In this document: positions 1 through 6,822 of the stretch, piece after piece | Position numbering within the stretch: the first letter of the stretch is position 1 | Layout: each line of letters opens with the position of its first letter | Virus record (IMG/VR): IMGVR_UViG_3300031198_000007 | Span: 1 to 31,901 of that record | Reading direction: 5' to 3' (one strand) | DNA length: 31,901 bases | Source: a virus | Made by a program: the position numbers and the translations under genes | The notes under the pieces: model-generated | Database searches by the model: none | What the model was told of the DNA's origin: nothing | Seen by the model: only the letters and a program-made list of their open reading frames with translations

Positions 1-22
1 CGAGCCGTGGGTGAGCGCATAG
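1..22 (+). CDS. 3' tail of the gene starting at 31762, if the ends are joined
   Basis: The partial gene at the right end (31762-31901) stops after 46 codons plus two bases. Joining base 31901 to base 1 keeps the frame open for seven more codons (T-E-P-W-V-S-A) and ends at TAG 20-22, giving a 53-residue protein that overlaps the next gene (start 7) by 16 bp. This is inference from the frame; the junction itself is not in the window. If the window is a linear fragment, these 22 bases are just the leader of the Lar-like gene. Confidence 0.55.
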
Positions 23-390
23 CGCCGTGCCCGCTGCACCTTGGAGTCGCGCCGGTCCTCAAGGAGTATCAAAGAAACTGGTCGCCTTGGCGCGTGCGGT
101 GCGCCGTCAACAACATCGGCTGTTGGGCGGGGCCGCTCAGTGCTACCGCCGACGAGGCCATCGCCGCGTGGAACGCGCAGATGCCGCTACCACTGACGCT
201 GCTCGCAACGCATGTGCTGGTCGAGAAGGACTCGCACGAGCGCGTTGCGGCGGTGATACGGGCGGTGTATGGATGGGAACACGCGGGCGAAGATGTGCCG
301 GTGGAGGCGTCATGGATGGCCGTCAGTAGGGCCCTCGCCGCCCTCACGCCCGAGGACTTGGCGCGCTTCGGGATTGTGGAGGGCAAGTGA
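7..390 (+). CDS. Lar-like restriction alleviation protein (zinc-ribbon family)
   Basis: The 127-residue product starts with a Cys-containing segment (CPLHLG at 8-13, a variant of the usual CPFCG), then WRVRC near 28-32 and GCWAGPLSAT followed by EAIAAWN near 50-56. That order (N-terminal Cys motif, V-x-C, G-P-x-x-x-T, EAIxxWN) is the signature of the Lar/Rac restriction-alleviation family, which in lambdoid phages modulates host type I restriction. The second Cys of the first pair is replaced, so zinc binding may be altered. The C-terminal half (residues 60-127) is not part of that short family and I do not recognise it. GTG at 7 is the first start in the window; another in-frame GTG would lie at 31881 if the ends are joined. 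The stop overlaps the next GTG start (GTGA). Confidence 0.6.
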   Translation: MGERIAPCPLHLGVAPVLKEYQRNWSPWRVRCAVNNIGCWAGPLSATADEAIAAWNAQMPLPLTLLATHVLVEKDSHERVAAVIRAVYGWEHAGEDVPVEASWMAVSRALAALTPEDLARFGIVEGK

Positions 391-821
391 CGGACCACAT
401 CTGCTACGAGAGCGATGTCTGCCCGTGTCGCGGGGATGCGCTTGAGCCGGACGAGTCGTGTCCGATTCATGGGCGCGGCGAGTGGCCACCGCGCTGCGCT
501 CAGTGCGGACGACTGATGCCGTGGCTGCGTGAGAATCCTGCCATGACCGAACCAGCGAGCCGCGAGCGCGTGCTGTTCGTGCTGGCGGGCAACCACGCGC
601 AGGCGGAGTACCACGCACGCGACGCAGGGTTGAAGCCGAGCCAGTGGCACTACCTGTTCGACGCGACGCCGCTGCTCGGAACACGCAAGCCGCGCGTCTG
701 GATGGTCGGACATTGGAGCGAGCACCCCGGCGTGGCCGAGATCAGGCGCGAGATGCGAGCACGCGACGCAATCAACATGACCGTGGCGATGGTGCAGGCG
801 CTCGATGGGGAGACGCGGTGA
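387..821 (+). CDS. Hypothetical early protein with Cys-rich N-terminus
   Basis: A 144-residue product read from GTG 387 in a GTGA overlap with the upstream stop. Residues 1-52 are Cys-rich (C6, C12, C14, C25, then CAQCG near 37-41) and could bind zinc. Residue 53 is a Met (ATG at 543, in frame) that begins a different-looking alpha/beta segment (RERVLFVLAGN, then WMVGHWSEHPG, then a helical end). The second part could be a separate product from an internal start or the second domain of a fusion. No clear Shine-Dalgarno precedes 543, so I favour one fused protein. The hydrophobic-strand-plus-Gly pattern resembles small phage proteins of unknown function; I assign none. Stop TGA overlaps the next GTG. 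Confidence 0.65.
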   Translation: MTDHICYESDVCPCRGDALEPDESCPIHGRGEWPPRCAQCGRLMPWLRENPAMTEPASRERVLFVLAGNHAQAEYHARDAGLKPSQWHYLFDATPLLGTRKPRVWMVGHWSEHPGVAEIRREMRARDAINMTVAMVQALDGETR

Positions 822-1327
822 ACACGCCCGCGTGGCTCTGGTGGCTCGCCCCGCTCGTCTACTTCGTCGGCTGCTTCTCGATCCTGATCGCGTATCGCGA
901 GGGCGCGAGCCGCCGCTTCTGGGTCTTCGCCGCCCTCTGGGCAATCGGCCTGATCGGGATGCTCACGCTGCCCGCTCCGTCGCACGGCGCCGAGCGCACC
1001 TACACGCTCACCGTGCCCCGCGTCGGAAGCCGCAACCGCTGCGCCGAGGCCGAGACGCTCTACACGATCGACAGCGTGCGGGTCTTGCGCTACCGGCGAC
1101 AGGCGCACCCGTTCGCGAGTGCACCGTGGATCGCGATCCAGCAGCAGCGCCCGGCGATCATGTACCAAGCCGCGTGTCGCGCGGGCGACGCGCTTTCGAT
1201 CACGGTGTCGCTGGCGGACACCGGCTGGGTGAACGAGTTCACGGTCCACAACTGGATCACGACTCTGGACGGTCGCGTCTTCGGAGCGTGGGGTGATGCC
1301 TGTGGCGCGACAGTGAAGGCGTGGTGA
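818..1327 (+). CDS. Membrane protein, hypothetical, two predicted TM segments
   Basis: The 169-residue protein starts at GTG 818 (GTGA overlap with the upstream gene). An open frame extends further upstream to 644, but that part is a shadow of the preceding gene. Residues about 3-24 (PAWLWWLAPLVYFVG region) and about 34-54 (FWVFAALWAIGLIGMLTLP region) are hydrophobic and look like membrane segments. The second is followed by APSHGAE, which resembles a signal-peptidase-type boundary. The rest (55-169) is soluble, probably beta-rich, with two Cys (C69 region and C112 region) consistent with an extracytoplasmic domain. It could be a superinfection or envelope-modifying protein. Function is not recognised. 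Confidence 0.65.
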   Translation: MNTPAWLWWLAPLVYFVGCFSILIAYREGASRRFWVFAALWAIGLIGMLTLPAPSHGAERTYTLTVPRVGSRNRCAEAETLYTIDSVRVLRYRRQAHPFASAPWIAIQQQRPAIMYQAACRAGDALSITVSLADTGWVNEFTVHNWITTLDGRVFGAWGDACGATVKAW

Positions 1328-1345
1328 AAACGTAGGAGGTGCATC

Positions 1346-1480
1346 ATGGTCGGCTGTGGCGAGGAATGGTGTTACTACCCGTGGGACGCGCTGATGGGCT
1401 ACATCGTCCTGAAGCTCGCGATGTACGGGCGCGATGGCATGTCGGCCGGCGTGCCGTATAACCCGGTGTGTGGCGGATGA
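1346..1480 (+). CDS. Small hypothetical protein, 44 aa
   Basis: A 44-residue frame beginning at ATG 1346 behind a near-perfect Shine-Dalgarno (AGGAGGT at 1334-1340, six bases before the start), the strongest ribosome site in the rightward unit. The product (MVGCGEEWCYYPWDAL at the start, ending NPVCGG) has three Cys and many aromatics. Its stop TGA overlaps the ATG of the next gene (ATGA, 1477-1480), which supports real coupled translation. Function unknown. Confidence 0.6.
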   Translation: MVGCGEEWCYYPWDALMGYIVLKLAMYGRDGMSAGVPYNPVCGG

Positions 1481-1656
1481 TCGGCGCCTTGCTGTTGGCG
1501 GGCTCGCTGTACGTGACGCCGGTCTTGTGTCCGGCCGATCAGAACGACCCGCCGTGGCGCCCGATCACCTGCTACATTCTGTCGCGGCTGGGTGAACCCG
1601 ACGACCGGATCAGGCTGTACGAGGGGGAGCCGGTGGAAGGGAACACCGAGTCGTAG
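1477..1656 (+). CDS. Small secreted or membrane-anchored protein, 59 aa
   Basis: Starts at ATG 1477 in an ATGA overlap; a GTG nine bases upstream (1468) is possible but less natural. Residues 1-17 (MIGALLLAGSLYVTPVL) are hydrophobic and end before a Cys (C18), so this may be a signal peptide or short lipoprotein-like signal, although no canonical lipobox is clear. The mature part is about 40 residues with one more Cys and an acidic tail. It is the last gene of the rightward unit and is followed after 11 bases by a strong terminator. The Cys close to the signal raises the possibility of a small outer-membrane lipoprotein such as an o-spanin, but the lysis genes are on the other strand and I do not assert this. 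Confidence 0.6.
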   Translation: MIGALLLAGSLYVTPVLCPADQNDPPWRPITCYILSRLGEPDDRIRLYEGEPVEGNTES

Positions 1657-1667
1657 CGAAGCGGAAC

Positions 1668-1704
1668 GAGCGGCGTCGTGTGGGGACGGCGCCGCTCTAA
1701 TTTT
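1668..1704 (+). terminator. Rho-independent terminator of the rightward operon
   Basis: Arms GAGCGGCGTC (1668-1677) and GGCGCCGCTC (1688-1697) pair over 10 bp with one G-U wobble, around a 10-nt loop, and are followed by TAATTTT (1698-1704). It begins 11 bases after the stop of the last gene in the rightward unit. Confidence 0.8.
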
Positions 1705-1718
1705 GCCGCCGAAGGGGG

Positions 1719-1775
1719 GTGATCCCCACGTTCGAGACGCTGCTTATCGACCTTCTCTGGTGGATCCGCCGCTAG
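1719..1775 (+). CDS. Possible 18-aa micro-ORF between two terminators
   Basis: GTG 1719 opens a frame for VIPTFETLLIDLLWWIRR then TAG. The product is a short amphipathic, Leu/Trp-rich helix with a basic end, a shape seen in tiny membrane-active phage peptides. A G-run sits directly against the start, which is too close for a good Shine-Dalgarno. It lies between two terminator-like hairpins. Low confidence that it is translated. Confidence 0.2.
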   Translation: MIPTFETLLIDLLWWIRR

Positions 1776-1789
1776 TACAGGACGGAGAC

Positions 1790-1827
1790 GGCGGCGCGGC
1801 AGGACGCTGCGCCGCCTGTTTATTCTC
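1790..1827 (+). terminator. Second terminator-like hairpin
   Basis: GGCGGCGCGGC (1790-1800) pairs with GCTGCGCCGCC (1806-1816) over 11 bp with one G-U wobble and a 5-nt loop, followed by TGTTTATTCTC (1817-1827). The tail is T-rich but interrupted. It lies in the gap where the rightward and leftward units converge. There is no T-run on the other side, so it reads mainly as a rightward terminator. Confidence 0.6.
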
Positions 1828-1838
1828 GGGGTTCGACC

Positions 1839-2081
1839 ATGACTGGAAGTCGACGCGGCAACATCACCTGCGAAGTCTGCGGCGGGTCTTGCCGGCACCA
1901 CAACTCGATCATCGTCGGCCGCAAGCGCTCGGGCTCGCCGCGCCTCGTGTGTGGCAACCGCAAGTGCCGGATCCGTTGGCGCGTGTTCGGCGACGACATC
2001 CGTGCGATGTGGCCCGAGACGCGCGCTACTTCTTCCCGTCCGTCAGGCCCCGGATCGTCGCGTCCTTCGAGCGGCTGCTGA
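1839..2081 (+). CDS. Small zinc-ribbon protein, possible transcription regulator (Ogr/Delta-like)
   Basis: An 80-residue frame with TCEVCGG near 10-16 and LVCGNRKC near 36-43: two Cys pairs separated by a basic stretch ending in IRWRVFG. The spacing (CxxC, about 22 residues, C-x4-C, then aromatic/basic) resembles the Ogr/Delta/P2-type zinc-finger activators of late phage genes, but that match is by eye. No strong ribosome site is seen. The last 18 codons overlap the 3' end of the convergent holin gene by 56 bp and look low-complexity (Ser/Pro/Arg), so the useful domain is residues 1-60. It follows two terminators, so it would need its own promoter or read-through. Confidence 0.5.
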   Translation: MTGSRRGNITCEVCGGSCRHHNSIIVGRKRSGSPRLVCGNRKCRIRWRVFGDDIRAMWPETRATSSRPSGPGSSRPSSGC

Positions 2082-2553
2082 CACTGGAGCCGAAGTAGTA
2101 GCCCAAGACCATGTCGGCCTTCGCACTCGCGTAGCCGATGACGGTGCCGGTCAGGCCGATCGCCGCCGCCTCCTTGATGTTCGTCGCCCTCCCCGAGAGC
2201 ACGTACCAGATCACGGCGATGAACGCGGAGATCGTCAGGAACGCCAACACCCGCGGCGTCCAGTCGTGCGTCTCCACCTCGCGCTTGCGGGCGTCCGCGC
2301 GATCGGCGGCGTCGACCTTCTCCAAGTCGATGTCGAGCGCCTTCATGTCGCGCGCGAACTGGTTGTCGGCCGCCTTGATCGCGATGAGATCCCCCGCGGT
2401 GAGCGAGGCGACCTTCTTCTCCAAGGCGGCCGGGTCGGAGGTGTCGAGCTTCAACGCCTTCGCGAGTGCGTCGATCGCGATGCCGCCCACCGGGCCACCG
2501 ATCGCGCGTGCGATGGTGGGTGCGACCCCGGCGATCGCTTTCTTCCAGTCCAT
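2026..2553 (-). CDS. Holin, 3-TM GTA-holin family
   Basis: A 175-residue protein. The start MDWKKAIAGVAPTIARAIGGP, the charged central helix (about 40-95), the segments 101-119 and 128-154, and the ending GYYFGSSVSSRSKD followed by a polar tail match the holin family described for gene-transfer-agent release (Pfam 'GTA_holin_3TM'; recalled, not searched). Holins permeabilise the inner membrane to release or activate the endolysin. It abuts the small coiled-coil gene (TAG, then ATG with no gap) and lies two genes downstream of the muramidase, forming a lysis cassette at the end of the leftward operon. No terminator with a T-run was seen after it. Confidence 0.85.
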   Translation of the reverse strand: MDWKKAIAGVAPTIARAIGGPVGGIAIDALAKALKLDTSDPAALEKKVASLTAGDLIAIKAADNQFARDMKALDIDLEKVDAADRADARKREVETHDWTPRVLAFLTISAFIAVIWYVLSGRATNIKEAAAIGLTGTVIGYASAKADMVLGYYFGSSVSSRSKDATIRGLTDGKK

Positions 2554-2736
2554 CTAGTTGTACCCCGTCATGCGTTCGAGCCGGGCGAGCCGCTCCCGGA
2601 GGTAGGCGTTCTCGGTCTTGATCTGGTTGATCTGGCTTCGCAGGTCCGCCCAGCTTCCGACGATCAGGGCGATCAGAGAGATGCCCCAGACGATCTGCTG
2701 CCACGTCAGGCGGATGCGGCCGTTGGTCTCGCTCAC
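2554..2736 (-). CDS. Small one-TM coiled-coil protein of the lysis cassette
   Basis: A 60-residue protein from GTG 2736 (GTGA overlap with the endolysin stop). The open frame extends upstream, but only as a shadow of the endolysin gene. Residues about 15-30 (IVWGISLIALIVGSWA) form one membrane segment, followed by a heptad-like coiled coil (LRSQINQIKTENAYLRERL) to the end. Single TM plus coiled coil between endolysin and holin suggests an inner-membrane spanin subunit or an anti-holin/second holin. It is short for an i-spanin and no overlapping o-spanin was found, so the role is inference. Confidence 0.7.
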   Translation of the reverse strand: MSETNGRIRLTWQQIVWGISLIALIVGSWADLRSQINQIKTENAYLRERLARLERMTGYN

Positions 2737-3236
2737 GCGATCAAGTCCTCGATCTGGGCACAGGCCCGGTTGAGCCACCCGTTCAGGAACTTCGCCTGCG
2801 TCGGATCCTTCGCGACGATCTTGCCGAAGTAGCGCACCCGTTGCGTGCAGACGTGCACGGACAAGATCGTCCCGTCGAAGCCTTCGAGCGCGGCGAGTGT
2901 GACGGGCCCGATTTCGCCATCGTCCTCGACGCCGATCGCGCGCTGCAAGAACTTGATCGCGGCGTGCTCGCCATGATGCACGGCGGCGTCGAACACGGTG
3001 GCGCGCAGTGCCTCGTCCTCGATGTCGGCGATGTTGGTGACGTCCATGAACCATTCGTAGATCACCCCCGCTCGCTCGCGGGTAAGCCCCTCGATCTCGT
3101 CGACACTGACGGGGCGCTTCTCGTAGCGTTCGAGAAAGGGCTTGGTGATGCCCCAGTTGGTGAAACCCCCGCGGTCTTGTGGATCGTCGACGCTCCCGCC
3201 TTCACGTTCCAACACGGCCTCGATGATCGGGTCCAA
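2733..3236 (-). CDS. Endolysin, GH108 N-acetylmuramidase
   Basis: A 167-residue protein that cleaves peptidoglycan glycan strands at lysis. The N-terminal motif V-L-E-R-E-G-G followed by D-x-GGFTNWGIT is the GH108 signature, with Glu12 as the expected catalytic acid. The C-terminal part (from about 95: AIKFLQRAIGVEDDGEIGP) matches the peptidoglycan-binding domain usually attached to this family (PG_binding_3). Full family length. Start is TTG 3236, eight bases after AGGAAA; no ATG in frame gives an intact N-terminus. No signal peptide or SAR anchor is visible, so release should depend on the holin two genes downstream. Confidence 0.9.
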   Translation of the reverse strand: MDPIIEAVLEREGGSVDDPQDRGGFTNWGITKPFLERYEKRPVSVDEIEGLTRERAGVIYEWFMDVTNIADIEDEALRATVFDAAVHHGEHAAIKFLQRAIGVEDDGEIGPVTLAALEGFDGTILSVHVCTQRVRYFGKIVAKDPTQAKFLNGWLNRACAQIEDLIA

Positions 3237-3256
3237 ATCCGTTTCCTTTCAGTCGT

Positions 3257-3309
3257 CCGGGAGCCGGCCCACGTCCTTGTGTTGCCTTCCGCTGGCAACC
3301 GGCTCCCGG
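3257..3309 (-). promoter_or_regulatory. Nested inverted repeat between virion gene and endolysin
   Basis: CCGGGAGCCGG (3257-3267) and CCGGCTCCCGG (3299-3309) are perfect 11-bp complements. A second hairpin, GTTGCC (3281-3286) with GGCAAC (3294-3299), nests inside. The structure fills the gap between the TAA of the transglycosylase gene (3310-3312) and the endolysin leader. There is no T-run on either side, so it is not a simple intrinsic terminator; an RNA-processing, stability or attenuation element that sets lysis-gene expression is possible. Confidence 0.6.
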
Positions 3310-6300
3310 TTATCCGTCGTAGGTCGCCATCCGAACGCCGAACAGCGCCGGGATCGACATCAACGCCCCCGTTGGCCCCTGCTCCTGCATCACGTCGTAG
3401 ATGTCCTGCATCATCAGCGGGATGAAGCGGTCCGCCACCCACGCCGGGACCGCGGTGTCCTGCCCGCCGTAGGTCAAGGGCTGATCGAGCGGCATCCCCT
3501 TGAAGTCCTTGCCGCGCAGGAGATCCAACGCGAAGCCCGCCGCCGGGCTCGCCTTGCCTTGGCCGAAGCGCGCGAGGTAGTCGAGCCGGCTCCCGGAGTC
3601 GGGGCCGCCCGCGAACGGCATCATGTTGGCCGCCAACCGCGCGTACTGCGTGAAGCCGCCGAAGATGTCGTAGCGCGTGTTGCCGACCTTGATGCGGCCG
3701 AAGTCGGTCGCCTTGGGATCCGCCTCGACTTCGGCACCGGCCGCCTTCGCGAGCCCCAACAGCGTGCCGCCCGCGGTCGCCATGCCGAGCACGGAGCGCA
3801 GCGCCTGCTTTCTGACCACCGGGTTCTGGTGGACGTAGAGGCCGGGGTTCAAGAGCCGCACGCGCGACATCATCAGGCGCGGCGAGAAGAAGCCGGCGTT
3901 CAGGAGATCGGCGTGCCGCGACAGGTCGATCTTCGCGTCCTTGCCCAGCGGAATCTGGAGCTTGCCGCGGCCGGTCGCGTCGTTGACGAAGTCCGCCACC
4001 TGCCGGGTGAAGACCAGCCCCTCGTCGCCCGACAGATTGATGCCGCTGGCGCGCCCCTCGCGGATCATCTTGTCGAAGACGTCGGCGCGCATCTTGTTCA
4101 GGAACGCGACGTAGGCCCGGTTGGAAGCCGCGACGCCGGGGATCTTCTCGGCGAAGCTGGACGCAAAGGCTTCCTCGCGGTCCGACAGGATGTGGCCCAT
4201 ATCGGTGAGCCCGAGCCCCGAGCGGCGCATCAGCAGGTAGGTGGGGCGATTGACGATCTGGTTCGCGAGTTCGTCGAATGCCTTCGGCGACACGGCCGAC
4301 TTGAACATGCTGCCCAGCGCCTTCACGAACTCCTTCGGGTTGCCGGCCGCAGCGTACAAGCCCTGATTGAGCGGCGCCGAGAGGTCGTAGGAGGTGATGA
4401 AGCTGCGCCAGCCGCCGAGCGTCTGCAACGCGATGTCGCCGAGCTTCGCGAGATCACCCCGCTTATCGAGCACTTCCTTCACGAACGCGTCGCCGAAGAC
4501 GGCGCGCAGCTTCTTCAGTTCGTCGGTGGTCGGGAGCTTCCCCGAGAACATCGAGGTCAAGCCCCGCTCCGCAGTCATCCGCTCGAAGAAGTCGATCTTC
4601 TTCGAGGTGTAGATCATGTTGTGCAAGGCATCCATGTCCGCCTGCGGAATGACATCGTGGAGCGCCTCGAAGTCGAGCGCGGTCATCTCGCCCGCCATCG
4701 CCGCCTTCTGCTGGCGAAAACCCGCGGCACCCCCACCGCCTTCGGGCCGGCGCGCAGCACCCGCCGCCGCACGACGCCCGCGCTCCGCACGGATCAGCGC
4801 CTTCTGGCGGTTGATGATGCGCGGCGCCTTACGCAGCGCCTGCAAGACGCGCTCGACCGGGCCGGCGTCGGCCCCAAGCGCGGTCGCGACTTCCGCTCGC
4901 GCCGAATTGGCGACCGACTCCGGCACCGGACGACCGGCCGCGATGTGGCGCTCGATGTCGTCCATCGCGGAGGGGATCTTCTCGGGCGGCTTGAAGCCGG
5001 CCGCCTCTTGGGCAGCGGGCGCCTTCTTGCCGGGCGGGGTGAACTCGCCGGGCTTCTCCACACCCTTCAGGCGCCCCGCCTTCTCGGGCGGAACGAACGC
5101 CCCGGGCTCGGGTGCCTGCCCGCCGGCCACCACCTGCGGCGCGACAGGCTCGGTCTCCAAGGGGGTGACTTCGACGGCGTTTGCGTCCGGGGGAAGACGC
5201 CGGAAATTGGGAACCCCGACATCACCGGGCGTTGTACCGCTCCGGAGGGCGGGATCGTTTTCGTTGAAGAACTGCTTGGTAGCCGGATCCCAGAAGCCTG
5301 ACTCGACGTCGGGCGCGGCTGCGCCGCCGCGGATCCCCGGACTCACCCCGGTCTTCAGTTCCGAGGGCAGCCCCTCGAAGATCTCGCCGTGGTTGCCGCC
5401 GGTGAAGACGCGCCCGCCGGCACGGATCGCGGCCTGAAGTGGCCGTCGCTTGCTGGGCGGCAGTGGCTCCAAGGCGGCACGCCCCGCCGCCATCTCGATC
5501 GAACCGGGCTCGGGGGGCACGCCGAAGTCGGCCGGAGTAGCCCGGATCGTCGGCTCCAAGCCCACCATCCCCGGCTCGGGGGCCAGCCCACCCTCGCGGG
5601 TCGGCTTGATCGGTGCCGGCTCCATCGGGATGTCGTGCACGTTGGGCTCTGGTGCGATCGGGGTACGGGGCAGCGTCCCGCCGCTCTCCAAGAGGTCGGC
5701 CATCCGCTCGACCTCGGCCTTGGTCGGTGTCCCACCGGTGCGCTCGATCTCCAGCTTCGCGAGCCGCCGCGCGGTCGCGCGGTTCGCCCCCGCGGGCAAG
5801 CGCACCACCCCCGGCTCGGGCGGAGGCACCGCCGCGGCGTCCAGTTCCTGAGAGGTCCGAACGAGGTCGGCGATCTGCTTCACGTTCTTCGGGCTCGCCA
5901 CCCGACCCGCCGACTCCAACTCCAACTCCGTCAACCGCTTCGTCAGCCGGCTCTGGATCAGCGCCTTGATCCGGGTGGCCGCCGGGCCGAGCAGCTTGCC
6001 GGCGGCCTGCCCGGCGAAGTCGCCTGCGGGGCCAGCGATGCCCCCTACGGCCGCGTTCGGGAGCGCTCCGACCAGAGGGTTGCGCTGGTCGGCGATGTCG
6101 CTCACAGCGCCCGCCACGACGTTCTGGGCGGCGTTGCGCCCCACACTCTCCAAGAGCTTGTTGCCGACCGCGAACGGGAGCTTCAGCCCCGAGGTGGCGA
6201 CCCCGCCGACCAAGGCTTCCAAGGGGTTGCCGATCGGGTTCGCCTCGATCGGCTCGTCGGGCTTGCCGGAATAGGGGCGGGGGCTCTGTGGGTAGCTGGC

Positions 6301-6822
6301 CGCCGGCACCGGTGCCGGCGCGGGCGCCCCGTAGCGCGCCGCGAACGCCTCGTCCACCGAGCGCTTGGGCTTCACGTCCGTCGAGTCGCCCATGATGCGC
6401 TTCACGTACTGCTGGGTCTCGGGGATGTCGGGGATCCCGCCCGCGCGATCGACCGCGGTGGGGCCGGCGTTGTAGGCCGCCAGCGCCAAGTCGTAGCTCC
6501 CGAAGCGATCGAGTTGCTGCTTCAGGTAGCGCGCCGAGCCGTCGAGGTTCTCCAACGGGTTGGTGGGATCGACACCCAGTTCGCGTGCGGTGTCGGGCAT
6601 TAGCTGCCCGAGACCGATCGCTCCCTTCTTGCTCACTGCCGCCGTGTCACCCGCCGACTCCTGCCGGATGAGGCGCAGGAACACCCTCTCGTCGATCCCG
6701 TGCTTCGCCGCTGCCGCCCGCGCGCTGTCCTCGATCGAGACCCCGGGCAGCTTCTTCTTAGGCGCTGCCGGCTTCGCCCCGCCGTAGCGTGCGGCGAACA
6801 CCTCGTCGACGCTGCGCGCCAT
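3310..6822 (-). CDS. Large internal virion protein with N-terminal lytic transglycosylase
   Basis: A 1170-residue protein, the size class of T7 gp16. Residues about 28-148 are an SLT domain: IRQESAGD with catalytic Glu55, then GAIGLGQLMP, then LALAAYNAGP. It should open the cell-wall layer as DNA is ejected. The domain is flanked by two copies of a short motif, RSVDExFAARYG (about residues 3-14 and 154-165). A long Pro-rich middle (about 300-650) carries repeated PPEPG/APEPG boxes. The C-terminal half (from about 780, SYDLSAPLNQG) resembles domains of large polyvalent phage proteins. Start ATG 6822 overlaps the upstream stop (TGATG); a GTG one codon earlier (6825) is the alternative. Confidence 0.85.
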   Translation of the reverse strand: MARSVDEVFAARYGGAKPAAPKKKLPGVSIEDSARAAAAKHGIDERVFLRLIRQESAGDTAAVSKKGAIGLGQLMPDTARELGVDPTNPLENLDGSARYLKQQLDRFGSYDLALAAYNAGPTAVDRAGGIPDIPETQQYVKRIMGDSTDVKPKRSVDEAFAARYGAPAPAPVPAASYPQSPRPYSGKPDEPIEANPIGNPLEALVGGVATSGLKLPFAVGNKLLESVGRNAAQNVVAGAVSDIADQRNPLVGALPNAAVGGIAGPAGDFAGQAAGKLLGPAATRIKALIQSRLTKRLTELELESAGRVASPKNVKQIADLVRTSQELDAAAVPPPEPGVVRLPAGANRATARRLAKLEIERTGGTPTKAEVERMADLLESGGTLPRTPIAPEPNVHDIPMEPAPIKPTREGGLAPEPGMVGLEPTIRATPADFGVPPEPGSIEMAAGRAALEPLPPSKRRPLQAAIRAGGRVFTGGNHGEIFEGLPSELKTGVSPGIRGGAAAPDVESGFWDPATKQFFNENDPALRSGTTPGDVGVPNFRRLPPDANAVEVTPLETEPVAPQVVAGGQAPEPGAFVPPEKAGRLKGVEKPGEFTPPGKKAPAAQEAAGFKPPEKIPSAMDDIERHIAAGRPVPESVANSARAEVATALGADAGPVERVLQALRKAPRIINRQKALIRAERGRRAAAGAARRPEGGGGAAGFRQQKAAMAGEMTALDFEALHDVIPQADMDALHNMIYTSKKIDFFERMTAERGLTSMFSGKLPTTDELKKLRAVFGDAFVKEVLDKRGDLAKLGDIALQTLGGWRSFITSYDLSAPLNQGLYAAAGNPKEFVKALGSMFKSAVSPKAFDELANQIVNRPTYLLMRRSGLGLTDMGHILSDREEAFASSFAEKIPGVAASNRAYVAFLNKMRADVFDKMIREGRASGINLSGDEGLVFTRQVADFVNDATGRGKLQIPLGKDAKIDLSRHADLLNAGFFSPRLMMSRVRLLNPGLYVHQNPVVRKQALRSVLGMATAGGTLLGLAKAAGAEVEADPKATDFGRIKVGNTRYDIFGGFTQYARLAANMMPFAGGPDSGSRLDYLARFGQGKASPAAGFALDLLRGKDFKGMPLDQPLTYGGQDTAVPAWVADRFIPLMMQDIYDVMQEQGPTGALMSIPALFGVRMATYDG

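Noticed and set aside
3142-5301. 719-codon + strand frame opposite the transglycosylase gene
   Set aside because: Antisense shadow: the minus frame has SLT motifs and a clean fit, while this one is Arg/His/Leu-rich with no domain.
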